Assembly (NCBI RefSeq): GCF_029210485.1
Contig: NZ_JARGET010000005.1
Location: 310,001 to 374,000, forward strand
Reading direction: 5' to 3'
Source of the DNA: Hoeflea sp. YIM 152468
GTDB taxonomy: Bacteria > Pseudomonadota > Alphaproteobacteria > Rhizobiales > Rhizobiaceae
DNA length: 64,000 nucleotides
How positions within the stretch are numbered: the first letter of the stretch is position 1; every line of letters begins with the position of its first letter. A model generated the notes under the pieces. It was not told where the DNA came from. It made no database searches and worked only from the letters and a program-made list of their open reading frames with translations. A program made the position numbers and the translations under genes. Shown here piece after piece: positions 7,460 to 18,500 of the stretch.

Positions 7460-9757
7460 TCATGAGTTGAGAGCTTCCCAGATCCGCTGCGGCGACGCCG
7501 GCATTTCGATGTGACGAACCCCTCGGGCGCGGTCAAGCGCATCGATCAGCGCGTTGGCCACGGCCGGACAGGAACCGATGGTGGCTGCTTCGCCCGCACC
7601 CTTGATCCCCATGACGTTGGTGGTCGAAGGCACGTTGCGGGTCTCAAAGTCGAAGAACGGGACGGTGTCGGCGCGCGGCACGGCGTAGTCCATGAAGCTC
7701 GCGGTCAGCAACTGCCCGCCCTCGGAGTAGATCACACCTTCCGTGAGACACTGGCCGATGCCCTGCACAACGCCACCATGGATCTGGCCCAGCAACAGAA
7801 CCGGGTTCACGGTGACGCCGAAATCATCCACAATCGTGTACCGGACGATCTCGACCGCACCGGTCTCGGGATCAATTTCGACCTCGCAGACATGGGTGCC
7901 GTTGGGATAGGTTGCCTCGTCCTGCACCACATCGGCCTTGCCGGTGCGGTCCGCTTCGGACCTGGCGGCGCGGGCGATGTCGGCATAGCTGACAAACCGG
8001 TCGGTGCCGACGATGCGGGCGGAGCCATCGACCAGCTCGATATCGGCAGCAGAGGCTTCCAGCTCATCGGCGGCCAGCTTCTTCATCTTGTCGGACAGCT
8101 CTTCGGCAGCCGCCGACACGGAGACGCCGCCGAGCGGGATCGAGCGCGATCCGCCGGTGCCGCCGCCTTCTGCCAGGTCGGCGGTGTCGCCCTGGCGCAC
8201 CCTAATCCTGTCGAAATCAATACCGATCCGGTCGGCGACGAACTGGCTGTAGGCGGTGGCGTGACCCTGGCCATTGGTCTGGGTGCCGATGTAAAGGGTG
8301 ACGCCGCCATCGGCGTCCAGCGTCAGCTTTGCAGGCTCCGAGCCGGCGAAGGCGCAGGCCTCGATGTAGACCGCAGTGCCCAGGCCGCGAACCTTGCCGT
8401 GCAATCCAGCCTCGGCGGCGCGGCCGGAAAAGCCTGCCGCATCGGCCTTGTCCAGGGCGCGGGTCATGTGGCCGTCAAACTCGCCGACATCATAGGTGCG
8501 GCCACCGGGTGTCCTGTAGGGAAACTGTTCCGGACGGATGAAATTTCGCCGCCGCAACTCAGCCACCGGCAGACCGGTTTCGCGCGCCGCCGCATCGATC
8601 AGCCGCTCGATCAGGAATGCCGCCTCGGGACGGCCCGCGCCACGATAGGCGTCAACCGGCGTGGTGTGGGTGTAAACCCCGCGCAGTTTGAAATCGAGGT
8701 TCCGGATGTCGTAGACACCGGTGGCCATGGAGCCGCCAAACACCGGGATGAAGGGCGCGAACTGACTGAGATAGCCACCCATGTTGGCGAGCAGGTCGAT
8801 TTTCAGACCCAGAATCCTTCCGTCGCTGTTCAAGGCAAGCGATGCACTGACCTTGTTGTCGCGGCCATGTGCGTCGGCAAGGAAATGTTCGGTGCGGTCG
8901 GCCACCCATTTGACCGGACGGCCAAGCCGGCGCGCAGCCTCCAGCGACAGCGGGTATTCCCGGTAATTGAACGCCTTGGTGCCAAACCCGCCGCCGACAT
9001 CGCCGGTCTTTACCCGGAAATCCTCGAGGTCCATGCAAAAGACGTCGGTGGCCAGGGTCTTGCGGATGCCGTGCACGCCTTGTGAACCGACCGTCAGGGT
9101 GAATTTTTCGGCCTCGGCGTCCCATTGCGCCAGACAGGCACGGGTTTCCATGTAGTTGGAAACCAACCGGTTGTTGAGAAAATCGATGCTGGTGACGTGG
9201 TCGGCTGCCGCGAATGCCTCTGCGGTCGCCTCGCTGTCGCCGACCCGGTACAGGAAGGCCTGGTTGGTGCCCAGATCCGGCCAGACCAGCGGCCTGCCCT
9301 CGTCCAGAGCCGTGGCCAGATCGGCGTGCGCCGCCTCGATCTGCCAGTCGATGTCGATGAGTTCGGCGGCCTCCTGGGCCTGGGACAGCGTGTCGGCAAC
9401 GATGAACGCCACCGCATCACCGACATGGCGAACCTGGCCATCACACAACAGCGGGATATGCTTGAGCGCATGACGCGTTCCATCCGGCTGTTTGAGCGCG
9501 ACCTGGCACGTCACCGGGCCGAGATGGGTGAGGTCCTGTGCGGTCAGCACCAGATGCACGCCATCGGCGGCGCGCGCCGCACCCAGATCCCTGAACTGAA
9601 AGCGCGCGGCGGCATGGGCCGAGCGCACAACAAAACCGTGCAACTCTGCCTCTGCGCGGACATCGTCGGTAAACGACCCCTCGCCCATAACCAGCTTGCG
9701 GTCTTCCTTGCGCAACGCAGACGCGCCCACGCCGAATTTAGGTGTCACCATGTTCAT
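7460..9757 (-). CDS. Xanthine dehydrogenase-family molybdopterin-binding subunit
   Basis: Large (Mo-binding) subunit of the molybdenum hydroxylase family (xanthine/aldehyde/CO dehydrogenase-like), 765 residues. Visible are the N-terminal a/b-hammerhead part with VMGEGSFTDDV, the cofactor loop GDVGGGFGTK, AYRGAGRPEAAF, the glycine/serine loop GGTGGSRSIP, and near residue 720 the GAGEA motif with the catalytic glutamate. The loop is AYRGAGR rather than AYxCSFR, so it is not a form I CO dehydrogenase. No FAD-binding or [2Fe-2S] small subunit gene is adjacent. The start at 9757 (MNMVTPKFG) fits the family; the frame could open 36 codons earlier. The substrate is unknown. Confidence 0.9.
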   Translation of the reverse strand: MNMVTPKFGVGASALRKEDRKLVMGEGSFTDDVRAEAELHGFVVRSAHAAARFQFRDLGAARAADGVHLVLTAQDLTHLGPVTCQVALKQPDGTRHALKHIPLLCDGQVRHVGDAVAFIVADTLSQAQEAAELIDIDWQIEAAHADLATALDEGRPLVWPDLGTNQAFLYRVGDSEATAEAFAAADHVTSIDFLNNRLVSNYMETRACLAQWDAEAEKFTLTVGSQGVHGIRKTLATDVFCMDLEDFRVKTGDVGGGFGTKAFNYREYPLSLEAARRLGRPVKWVADRTEHFLADAHGRDNKVSASLALNSDGRILGLKIDLLANMGGYLSQFAPFIPVFGGSMATGVYDIRNLDFKLRGVYTHTTPVDAYRGAGRPEAAFLIERLIDAAARETGLPVAELRRRNFIRPEQFPYRTPGGRTYDVGEFDGHMTRALDKADAAGFSGRAAEAGLHGKVRGLGTAVYIEACAFAGSEPAKLTLDADGGVTLYIGTQTNGQGHATAYSQFVADRIGIDFDRIRVRQGDTADLAEGGGTGGSRSIPLGGVSVSAAAEELSDKMKKLAADELEASAADIELVDGSARIVGTDRFVSYADIARAARSEADRTGKADVVQDEATYPNGTHVCEVEIDPETGAVEIVRYTIVDDFGVTVNPVLLLGQIHGGVVQGIGQCLTEGVIYSEGGQLLTASFMDYAVPRADTVPFFDFETRNVPSTTNVMGIKGAGEAATIGSCPAVANALIDALDRARGVRHIEMPASPQRIWEALNS

Positions 9758-10051
9758 ATGAGCTCTCGATGATGAGTTGGTGGCCTTTGCCGCACGCGCG
9801 ACTCCTGCCCCATACTTATCGCCGCCGCCGCAATTGTCGAGAGAAAGCGCGAAAATCGGCCTCATTGCCTGCCGGCGACCACGTTTGGTGGCCAGGTTCA
9901 GCAGGATTCAGCAGCTTCCAGAAATATATTTTTCTGGGATTCGTCACACCCCGGCGCCGCGCATCGCGCAGCGGTTTTCTTAACTTCGTGTCAGGAACCA
10001 TCATGATAGCGTCCCGCCGGGGCAATGAAAAATCGCGGGGACACAGATCAT

Positions 10052-12694
10052 ATGCGGACTGATACCGGACAAGTTTACAAGCTCACGGATTACAAGCCTA
10101 CCGACTTTGTGGTCGAGCGGATTGATCTGACTTTCGAACTTGATCCGAAGCAGACGAAAGTTGTTTCCCGCGTCATCTTGCACCGCCGCGAAGGTGTGGA
10201 TGCCCATGCCGAACTTGTGCTCGACGGCGACGAGCTCAGCCTCGACAGCCTGCAACTCGACGGCAATGACATTGATCCCTCGTTGTACGAGACCACACCG
10301 GAAAGCCTGATCATTCGCGGCCTGCCCGACAGCGGCCCGTTCGAGATCACGGTGAGCACGACGCTGTCGCCCGAATCCAACACCCAGCTGATGGGGCTCT
10401 ATCGCACCAACGGAGTCTACTGCACCCAATGCGAGGCCGAAGGCTTCCGCCGCATTACCTATTTTTACGACCGGCCCGATGTGCTGGCGGTCTATACGGT
10501 CACCATCATCGCCCGCAAGGACGATGCCAAATACCTTCTGTCGAACGGCAATTTCCTCGGCGGCGGCAATTATGACGAAGACCGGCATTTTGCCGCCTGG
10601 TTCGATCCGCACCCCAAGCCCTCCTATCTTTTCGCGCTTGTCGGCGGAGATCTCGGGCTGATCGAGGACAGCTTCACCACCATGAGCGGGCGCGAGGTGG
10701 CGCTGAAGATCTATGTCGAGCACGGCAAGGAAGGCCGCGCCGGCTACGCCATGGATGCGCTCAAGCGGTCCATGAAGTGGGATGAGGACGTCTATGGCCG
10801 GGAATATGATCTCGACATTTTCCAGATCGTCGCTGTCTCCGATTTCAACATGGGCGCCATGGAGAACAAGGGACTGAATGTCTTCAACGACAAATACGTG
10901 CTTGCCGATCCGGAAACCGCCACCGACGCCGATTATGCCAACATCGAAGCCATCATCGCGCATGAATATTTTCACAACTGGACCGGCAACCGCATCACCT
11001 GCCGTGACTGGTTTCAACTGTGCCTGAAGGAAGGTCTGACGGTCTACCGCGACCACGCCTTTTCGGCCGACCAACGCTCCGCCCCGGTCAAGCGCATTGC
11101 CGAAATCCGGCTTTTGAAAGCGCATCAGTTTCCCGAGGATGCCGGCCCGCTTGCGCATCCGGTTCGTCCAGAAACCTATCGTGAAATCAACAACTTCTAC
11201 ACAGCGACGGTGTATGAAAAAGGGTCCGAGGTGGTCCGCATGATCCGCACCGTGCTGGGCGCGGATGATTTTCGCAAGGGGATGGATCTGTATTTCGAAC
11301 GGCATGACGGCGACGCCGCGACAATCGAGGATTTCCTCGCCTGCTTCGTCGAAGCCAGCGGCCGCGATCTCAAGCAGTTTGCCCTGTGGTACAGCCAGGC
11401 CGGCACGCCCTCGGTCTCGGTGTCCACCGACTGGAACGAAACCAGCCGCACATTCAAGGTGTTTCTGGAGCAGTCGCTCGCACCAACACCGGGGCAATCG
11501 CGCAAGGCGCCGATGCATATCCCTCTGGCCTATGGCCTGATCCTGCCGGACGGCAGCGAGTTCGAGGGACAGCCGGACGGCGCCGTTGCCACCGATGGCG
11601 TCTTCCACCTGACCAAGCGCAAACAGAGCTACAGCTTTACCGACGTCTGCGGGCGCCCGGTGCTGTCGATCAACCGGGGCTTCTCGGCGCCGGTCAACAT
11701 CGCCATGGAGCAGAGCGCGGACGACCTTGTCCATATCGCCCGCCATGACAGCGACGGGGTATCGCGATGGCAGGCACTCAACGAACAGGCAACCCGGCAT
11801 CTGGTCACCGCATCCAAGCTTGCCCGCGACGGGCGCAATCTTCCCTCGGCCTCGGAGCTGGCCGGCATTCTCGTCGACACCGCTGCTGACGAAAGCCTCG
11901 AACCGGCTTTCCGCGCCCAGGCACTGAGCCTGCCGAGCGAAAGCGACATTGCCCGCGAGATCGGCTCCAACATCGATCCCGACGCCATCCACGCCGCGCG
12001 GCAGGCGGTGATGTCGGAGATCGCCGCCGCCGGGCTCGACATCTTCACCGATCTGGCCGGTCGCGCGCCGGCCGGGCCCTACAGACCCGATGCGGAGAGT
12101 GCGGGCCTGCGTGCACTGGCCGGAACCGCGCTGAGCTATGCCTTGATGGCCGAAGGCCAGCCAGATCGCGCCAAGGCCGCCTTCGATGCGGCCGACAACA
12201 TGACTGTCCTGTCGCAGGCGCTCCAGGTGCTGACACATCATTTTCCCGCGTCACAGGACGCGAAAGAAGCACTTGCCACGTTCAAAGCCCGGTTTGAGAC
12301 CGACCCGCTGGCGATGGACAAATGGTATTCCCTGCAGGCCACGGTGCCGGGCGCGCAAACACTCGCTTGCGTCGAGAGCCTGCTCAACAGCCGGGAATTC
12401 GACCGCAGCAACCCAAATCGCATACGTGCGCTGATCGGCGCCTTCTCGGCCGGCAATCCGACCGGTTTCAACGCTGCGGATGGCGCCGGTTACCGGCTGC
12501 TGGCGAGCGAAGTGATTGACATCGACAGGCGCAATCCGCAACTGGCGGCGCGGCTGCTGACCGCCATGCGGTCGTGGCGGTCGCTGGAGGCGGAACGGCA
12601 GGAGCAATCCCGTCTGGCGCTGGTTTCGATCCGCGCGGCCAACAATCTTTCGCCCGATGTCAGCGATATCGTCGATCGAATGCTGGCAAGCTGA
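10052..12694 (+). CDS. pepN: Aminopeptidase N (M1 family)
   Basis: Cytoplasmic zinc aminopeptidase that removes N-terminal residues from peptides. The 880-residue chain has the substrate-binding GAMENKGLNVFN motif and the zinc site HEYFH-x18-E (H304, H308, E327), one of the clearest signatures in the window. The C-terminal helical domain typical of the E. coli PepN subfamily fills residues from about 540 on. The start at 10052 (MRTDTGQVYKLTDY) aligns with E. coli PepN; an in-frame ATG at 10025 is also possible. It is divergent from the molybdenum hydroxylase gene, with about 290 bp between the two start codons. Confidence 0.95.
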   Translation: MRTDTGQVYKLTDYKPTDFVVERIDLTFELDPKQTKVVSRVILHRREGVDAHAELVLDGDELSLDSLQLDGNDIDPSLYETTPESLIIRGLPDSGPFEITVSTTLSPESNTQLMGLYRTNGVYCTQCEAEGFRRITYFYDRPDVLAVYTVTIIARKDDAKYLLSNGNFLGGGNYDEDRHFAAWFDPHPKPSYLFALVGGDLGLIEDSFTTMSGREVALKIYVEHGKEGRAGYAMDALKRSMKWDEDVYGREYDLDIFQIVAVSDFNMGAMENKGLNVFNDKYVLADPETATDADYANIEAIIAHEYFHNWTGNRITCRDWFQLCLKEGLTVYRDHAFSADQRSAPVKRIAEIRLLKAHQFPEDAGPLAHPVRPETYREINNFYTATVYEKGSEVVRMIRTVLGADDFRKGMDLYFERHDGDAATIEDFLACFVEASGRDLKQFALWYSQAGTPSVSVSTDWNETSRTFKVFLEQSLAPTPGQSRKAPMHIPLAYGLILPDGSEFEGQPDGAVATDGVFHLTKRKQSYSFTDVCGRPVLSINRGFSAPVNIAMEQSADDLVHIARHDSDGVSRWQALNEQATRHLVTASKLARDGRNLPSASELAGILVDTAADESLEPAFRAQALSLPSESDIAREIGSNIDPDAIHAARQAVMSEIAAAGLDIFTDLAGRAPAGPYRPDAESAGLRALAGTALSYALMAEGQPDRAKAAFDAADNMTVLSQALQVLTHHFPASQDAKEALATFKARFETDPLAMDKWYSLQATVPGAQTLACVESLLNSREFDRSNPNRIRALIGAFSAGNPTGFNAADGAGYRLLASEVIDIDRRNPQLAARLLTAMRSWRSLEAERQEQSRLALVSIRAANNLSPDVSDIVDRMLAS

Positions 12695-12839
12695 CCATCG
12701 GGGCTTTTTTCCGGTTGCTTCTGGACACCTGCATCACGCAGCGCGCTGGCGCGGCCGAAGCGGCGGCGTGTTCGCCATGCCAAAGCGGTGATTTGCCCCT
12801 GATAATTCCCCGCAAGTCGAATTGCCGAAATCACAGAGC

Positions 12840-12940
12840 GACTCGAATCTGAGAAAAACTCAACAAATTCAGCTCATTATGAAATGTTAACTTTTACCAC
12901 TGGACAAGCAGAATCACCTTTGATTCATTAGGCTAGATTC
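12840..12940. promoter_or_regulatory. Cluster of five GANTC (CcrM) sites upstream of pleC
   Basis: GANTC occurs at 12840, 12845, 12911, 12922 and 12936, inside a locally AT-rich stretch ahead of the kinase gene. GANTC is methylated by CcrM in alphaproteobacteria. At this base composition about one site per 290 bases is expected. Confidence 0.5.
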
Positions 12941-12983
12941 GAAGATGCGGTAGTTCGGATCCCAACGGGGAAATACAGAATTC

Positions 12984-15329
12984 ATGACGGATGCGCAGCA
13001 ATTTTCTGCGGCCGAAGGGTCGAGCCATGCTCTCAAGCATGAGGTGAAGCGGACGCCGGGCAGAGCCTTGTCGGGCCATGCCAAGCTGTTTGCGCAGCCA
13101 GCTTACGCGCGCTTGATCGGAGCGGAACCGTTTCTCAAGCGCCTGATCCCGATCCTCATCGTTGCCTTTCTGGTGGTGGTGGCGGCTGCCCGCTACATGA
13201 ACATCAGTGATGGCCAGGACCGGCTGAAGCAAGCCGCCGAGCATATCACCGCGCTGTCGCTGGCTGCCGCAAGCGCAACCCTTGCAGCGGATCTGACGCC
13301 GGTGCGGCAAGCCTTGCGCTGGGAAACCGAAGCGCGGCTCAATCGGGTGATCAGCGCCATGCCAGACACCGCTGGCCGCTCCGTTCTGGTCGTCGGGGAG
13401 GACAACCGGGTGTTTGCCGCCACTGCGGGCGGACGCCATCTCGTCGGCCGGGCGATCACGGACCTGGTGTCGGAGTCCTCGCCACTTTGGTTGTTCGGCG
13501 ACCGTGCAGGTGTCCAGAGCCTCGATTTCAGCGGCACCCCGGTGCTCGCGGCGATGAAGCGCCTGCCCGACGGCGCCGGCGCGGTCCTTTCGCTCACGCC
13601 AATGTCGGAGATGAACGCAGCCTGGCGGCAATCGGTGTCCGTCAACGTGACCCTGTTCATCGCCACATCGTCGATTCTGCTGGTCATTCTTTACGCCTAT
13701 TTCAGCCAGGCCGGCCGGGCTCAGGAGGCCGATGAGATCTATCTCGAAAGCCACCGCCGCGTCGACATGGCGCTGTCGCGCGGACGCTGCGGCCTGTGGG
13801 ACTGGGACATGGCGCGGGGACGTCTGTACTGGTCCAGCTCGATGTATGAAATCCTCGGGCTGAAGCCGCGTGACAGTGTGATTTCCTTTGGCGAGGCGGC
13901 GCATCTGATCCATCCCGACGATGGCGACCTCTACGAGATTGCCCAGAAGGTCGCGAGCGGGGAAATCAAGCAGGTCGATCACCTGTTCCGCATGCGCCAC
14001 GCCGAGGGACATTACGTCTGGATGCGGGCGCGCGCCCAGGTGGTCGATCCGGCATCGCCGCAGACCCATCTGATCGGTATCGCCATGGATGTCACCGAGC
14101 AGCACAGGCTGCAACAGCGTACCGTGGAGGCCGACCAGCGCCTGTTCGATGCCATTGAAAGCACCTCGGAGGCTTTCGTGCTGTGGGACCGCGACGACCG
14201 GCTGGTGCTGTGGAACAAGCATTACCAGGAAATTCACGGTCTCCCAGCCGACATTCTGGCGCCCGGAACCGCGCGCGAGATGGTCGAGGCGGCCGCCACC
14301 CGTCCGGTGGTGGAGCGGCGTCTTGCGGTGCCCTGTTCAAAAGGCCTGGCACAGACCTACGAGGTGCAACTGGGCGATGGCCGCTGGCTGCAGATCAATG
14401 AACGCCAGACCCGGGACGGCGGCCAGGTTTCGGTGGGAACCGACATCACGCCCCTCAAGCGCAACCAGGAGCGTCTGCGCGACAGCGAAAAACGCCTGAT
14501 GGCGACCATTGGTGACCTGACCTCGTCCCAGGCGGAACTCAAGCGCAAGGCCGCCGAACTGTCCAAACTCAATCTGGACTACCAGATCGAATCCGAGCGC
14601 GCCGAAGCCGCAAGCAAAGCAAAATCCGAATTTCTGGCCAATATGAGCCATGAACTGAGAACGCCGCTCAATGCCATCATCGGCTTTTCCGAAGTGTTGC
14701 AGGCCCGCATGTTCGGTCCGCTGGGCTCTGACAAATACGAGGAATACGCCGACGACATCCACAATTCCGGCATTCACCTGCTGACGGTGATCAACGATAT
14801 TCTCGACATGGCCAAGATCGAGGCAGGACAGCTCCATATCGACCGCGAAAACGTTGATCTGGGACCGCTGCTTGAGGAAACCCTGCGGCTTGTGGCAATC
14901 CAGGCCGAGAGCAAGGGGATCGAGGTTGAGCAAAGCATCTCGCCGCGGTTGTCACTTCCCGCCGATCGCCGGGCCATGAAGCAAATCCTGCTCAACCTGT
15001 TGTCGAATGCGGTCAAGTTCACCGGACCCGGTGGCCGGATCATGGTTCGTGCCCGCAAGGTCTCCCGCGCCGTGACGTTGACCATCGAAGACACCGGCAT
15101 CGGCATCCCCAAGGCGATGCTGAGCCGCATCGGCCAGCCTTTCGAACAGGTGCAGACCCAGTTCTCCAAATCGACGGGAGGCTCCGGCCTCGGTCTGGCG
15201 ATCTCGCGCAGCCTGGCCGAACTGCATGGCGGAGCGATGAAGGTGAGATCGAAGGAAGGCGTCGGCACCATTGTCAGTGTCCGGATTCCGATTGACGGCA
15301 GCGAAAACGAAGCCATCGCTGCGGAATAG
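12984..15329 (+). CDS. pleC: PleC-like PAS sensor histidine kinase
   Basis: Membrane-bound hybrid-lacking histidine kinase of 781 residues. Two membrane helices (about 54-71 and 218-237) enclose a periplasmic domain. Two PAS-like regions follow (about 255-370 and 375-500), then a coiled linker, the DHp domain with FLANMSHELRTPLNAIIGF (phospho-acceptor H556) and the signature FGPLGSDKYEEYADDIH of the PleC/DivJ/PdhS group, then the HATPase domain with GIGIP and GGSGLGLAIS. In Caulobacter and Sinorhizobium PleC acts as kinase/phosphatase on DivK and PleD. Its place next to glnE and near pepN and degP fits the rhizobial pleC neighbourhood as I recall it. The kinase call is certain; the PleC identity is probable. 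Confidence 0.75.
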   Translation: MTDAQQFSAAEGSSHALKHEVKRTPGRALSGHAKLFAQPAYARLIGAEPFLKRLIPILIVAFLVVVAAARYMNISDGQDRLKQAAEHITALSLAAASATLAADLTPVRQALRWETEARLNRVISAMPDTAGRSVLVVGEDNRVFAATAGGRHLVGRAITDLVSESSPLWLFGDRAGVQSLDFSGTPVLAAMKRLPDGAGAVLSLTPMSEMNAAWRQSVSVNVTLFIATSSILLVILYAYFSQAGRAQEADEIYLESHRRVDMALSRGRCGLWDWDMARGRLYWSSSMYEILGLKPRDSVISFGEAAHLIHPDDGDLYEIAQKVASGEIKQVDHLFRMRHAEGHYVWMRARAQVVDPASPQTHLIGIAMDVTEQHRLQQRTVEADQRLFDAIESTSEAFVLWDRDDRLVLWNKHYQEIHGLPADILAPGTAREMVEAAATRPVVERRLAVPCSKGLAQTYEVQLGDGRWLQINERQTRDGGQVSVGTDITPLKRNQERLRDSEKRLMATIGDLTSSQAELKRKAAELSKLNLDYQIESERAEAASKAKSEFLANMSHELRTPLNAIIGFSEVLQARMFGPLGSDKYEEYADDIHNSGIHLLTVINDILDMAKIEAGQLHIDRENVDLGPLLEETLRLVAIQAESKGIEVEQSISPRLSLPADRRAMKQILLNLLSNAVKFTGPGGRIMVRARKVSRAVTLTIEDTGIGIPKAMLSRIGQPFEQVQTQFSKSTGGSGLGLAISRSLAELHGGAMKVRSKEGVGTIVSVRIPIDGSENEAIAAE

Positions 15330-15553
15330 ACGTCCTGCCGGCGCTGGTTCGGCCACGAGCGGATTCCGCTCGGATGCCGGGCCTTCGCAATGCGCTTGAG
15401 CCGCGGGCGCAAACCAGGTTGTCCATGACGCACGCTTGGCAGAATTGCGCCCGACAGCACGAGGAGCACACCACGCCCAGGCCGATGCAACGGTTGATGG
15501 CGAAAATGACCGGTCCATCAAAGCGCAGACGTGGCCGTCACCGGCGTCCGACT

Positions 15554-18500
15554 CTAGCTGGTCACCTTTTTGAAAATCGCCCTCACCCGCTTTGCCGTGG
15601 CTTTGAAATCGGCTTCGAGGCTCGCCAGATCCGGCGCGTCGCCGGCCCGGGTGACAAGATCGATCAGTCCGGCCGGCGACTCCCTGGGCGCGAACCCGCC
15701 TTCCGCACACAGCCGCACGATCTGCGCGTGGCCGCTCCACAGCGCCAGCGCCCGGCGCAACTCCTCCGTCGCCTCATCGCCCAGCGCATCGGGGCCGAGG
15801 GCTTTCAAGGTCGCATCCGTATTGGTGCATTCGCTGCGTTCGAACGCGGGAATGACCGGAGCCGTTTCGGCAACGCTGAGCAAACCGGCAGCGCCATCGT
15901 CCTCCGGCGCCGGCAGCCAGCCATCGGCGCGGGCCTTGAGCGAAAGATACTGCGCCAGAAATTCGATATCGATGAGACCGCCGGGGATGAGCTTGACGTC
16001 CCAGATATCGTGCGGCGGCTTTTCCTGTTCGATCAATTGGCGCATTTCGACCAGATCGGCGAGCAGCGTGGCCTCGTCGCGCGGCTTTGCCAGAACCGCA
16101 TCGATCAACGCCCGGGCTTCAAGACGCAGGCTGTCTTCGCCGGCGACCGTGCGGGCGCGGGTCAGCGCCATGTGTTCCCAGGTCCAGGCTTCCTCGACCT
16201 GGTATTTCAGGAAGGCGCGGATCGACGTCGCCACCGGACCCTTGTTGCCTGATGGGCGCAACCGCAGGTCCACCTGATAGAGAATGCCTTCCGCGGTGGG
16301 CGCTGACAGCGCAGCCACCAGCCGTTGGGTCATGCGGGTGTAATAGCGCACCGGATCGAGCGGCTTGAGGCCATCCGATTCCTCGGCTGCAGGATCGTGA
16401 TCGTAGAGCAGGATGATATCGATGTCGGAGCCGGCGGTCAGCTCGTAGCTGCCGAGCTTGCCCATGCCGAGCACGGCAACACGGCCGCCGGGCACCTTGC
16501 CGTGGGCGTCTTTCATTTCCGCACGCACCGCCTCAAGCGCCGCAGCGATGATCAGATCGGCAAGATGGGAGAAGCTGCGCGCGGCGCGTTCCGGAGCGAT
16601 CGCGCCGGTCAGCAGGCGCACACCGATGAGGAATTTCTGCTCCAGCGCCACAATCCGGAGCCGGTCGAGAATTTCCTCATAGGCCTGCGCCCCTTCGAGG
16701 AACCCGCCAAGCCGTTCGGACAGGTAATCGCGCGTCGGCAACTCCGCCATCAAGCCCGGGTCCAGCATGCCGTCGAAGACATGCGGTTTGCGGGCGATGA
16801 TTTCGGCCAGCCTTGGCGCCGAGGCCATGATCGTCACCATCAGCGACATCAGTCCGGAATTGTTGCCAAGCAGCGAGAACAGCTGGATACCGGCGGGAAG
16901 ACCGGAAATGAAGGCATCGAACCTGAACAGCGCCTCGTCCGCGCGCTTGGTGGCGCCGAAAACCCGAAGCAGTTCCGGCGTAAGCTCGGTCAGGCGCTCC
17001 CGGGCCTCCACCGACTGGGTGGCGCGGTAGCGGCCATAATGCCAGGTGCGGATGGTTCGCGATATGTCGGACGGACGCTCAAACCCCAGTTCCGACAAGG
17101 TCTTGAGCGTGCCGGGATCATCATCTTCTCCGGTGAACACCAGATTGCCGATGCCGCCCGACAGTCCCTGCTCCTTCTCGAACAACTCCGCATAGCATTG
17201 CTCGACACGGGCAAGCACGGCGACATAGGTCCGGCCGAAGCTTTGGGTGTCGGCCTCGCCCATCATGAGAGCAACGCGGGCAAGCTCTGCCTCGCTTTCA
17301 GGCAAGGTGTGGCTTTGTTCGTCCCGCACCATCTGGATGCGGTGCTCGACGTCACGCAGATACCAGTAGCTCTCGGCAAGTGTCCTGGCCGTCGCCGGGT
17401 CGATCCAGCGGGCGCGCGCCAGCGCCACCAGCATCTCGTCGGTACGTCTGAGCCGCAACCGCGGCATCCGCCCGCCGGCGATCAATTGCTGGGTCTGGAC
17501 AAAGAATTCGATCTCGCGAATGCCGCCGCGGCCGAGCTTGACGTTGTGGCCCTTGACCGCAATGTCGCCGAAGCCGCGATGCGCATGGATTTGCCGCTTG
17601 ATCGAATGAATATCCGAAATGGCGGCGAAATCGAGATATTTGCGGAAGACGAAAGGCACCAGCTCCTTGAGGAAGCGCTTACCGGCGGCCAGATCGCCGG
17701 CCACCGGACGGGCCTTGATATAGGCGGCACGCTCCCAGTTCTGACCGCGGCTTTCATAGTAATTCACCGCCGATTCGACCGGAAAGGCCAGCGGCGTCGA
17801 ACCGGGATCGGGTCTCAGCCGCAGATCGGTCCGGAACACATAGCCGTCGCCGGTGCGCTCCTGCATGATCCTGACCAGACGCCGGACCATGCGGGCGAAC
17901 ACATCGGTCGCCTCGTCGCGGTCATTGACCACACCGGCTTCGGGCTCGAAAAACACGACGATGTCGATATCGGACGAGTAGTTGAGCTCATGGGCGCCAT
18001 GTTTGCCCATGCCCAGCACAATCAGGCCCGATGCCGTGGAGGGCGCCTCGGGGTCCGGCAAAGTGAGCTTTCCGGCCTCATGGCCGGCGCGCAGCAGGTG
18101 ATCGAAAGCCGCACCCAGCGTCGCATCCGCCAGATCGCTGAGCGCCTCCGTGGTCTGTCTGGCATCCGTCAACCGGGCCAGATCGTGCAACGCCAGGGTC
18201 AGGGAAACGCGCCGCTTGGCCTTGCGCAAATCGCGCATCAGTTCGGCTTCGCTGGCGAGAGCGGCGTCGCCATTGCGCCAGCCGGCGCGAGCCTCCGCGA
18301 TGGTTTTGGCCACCAGCACGGGAGCGGTGGTGGTCAGCGCCAGCGACAGCGAAACCGGATCGGCGAGCGCGATTTCACGCAGATAGGGCGACAGCGCCAG
18401 CGCCGCCAGCAGAAAGTCCCGGCCGGCACTGTCCTTTGCCAGCACGGCGGCGATGGCCGGATGATCAGCGGCAAGCGGTTTGAGATCAGCGGCCACCGAT

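Noticed and set aside
7511-9085. Plus-strand frame opposite the molybdenum hydroxylase
   Set aside because: Antisense shadow with no known domain.
10001-12241. Long minus-strand open frame opposite pepN
   Set aside because: Antisense shadow of pepN.
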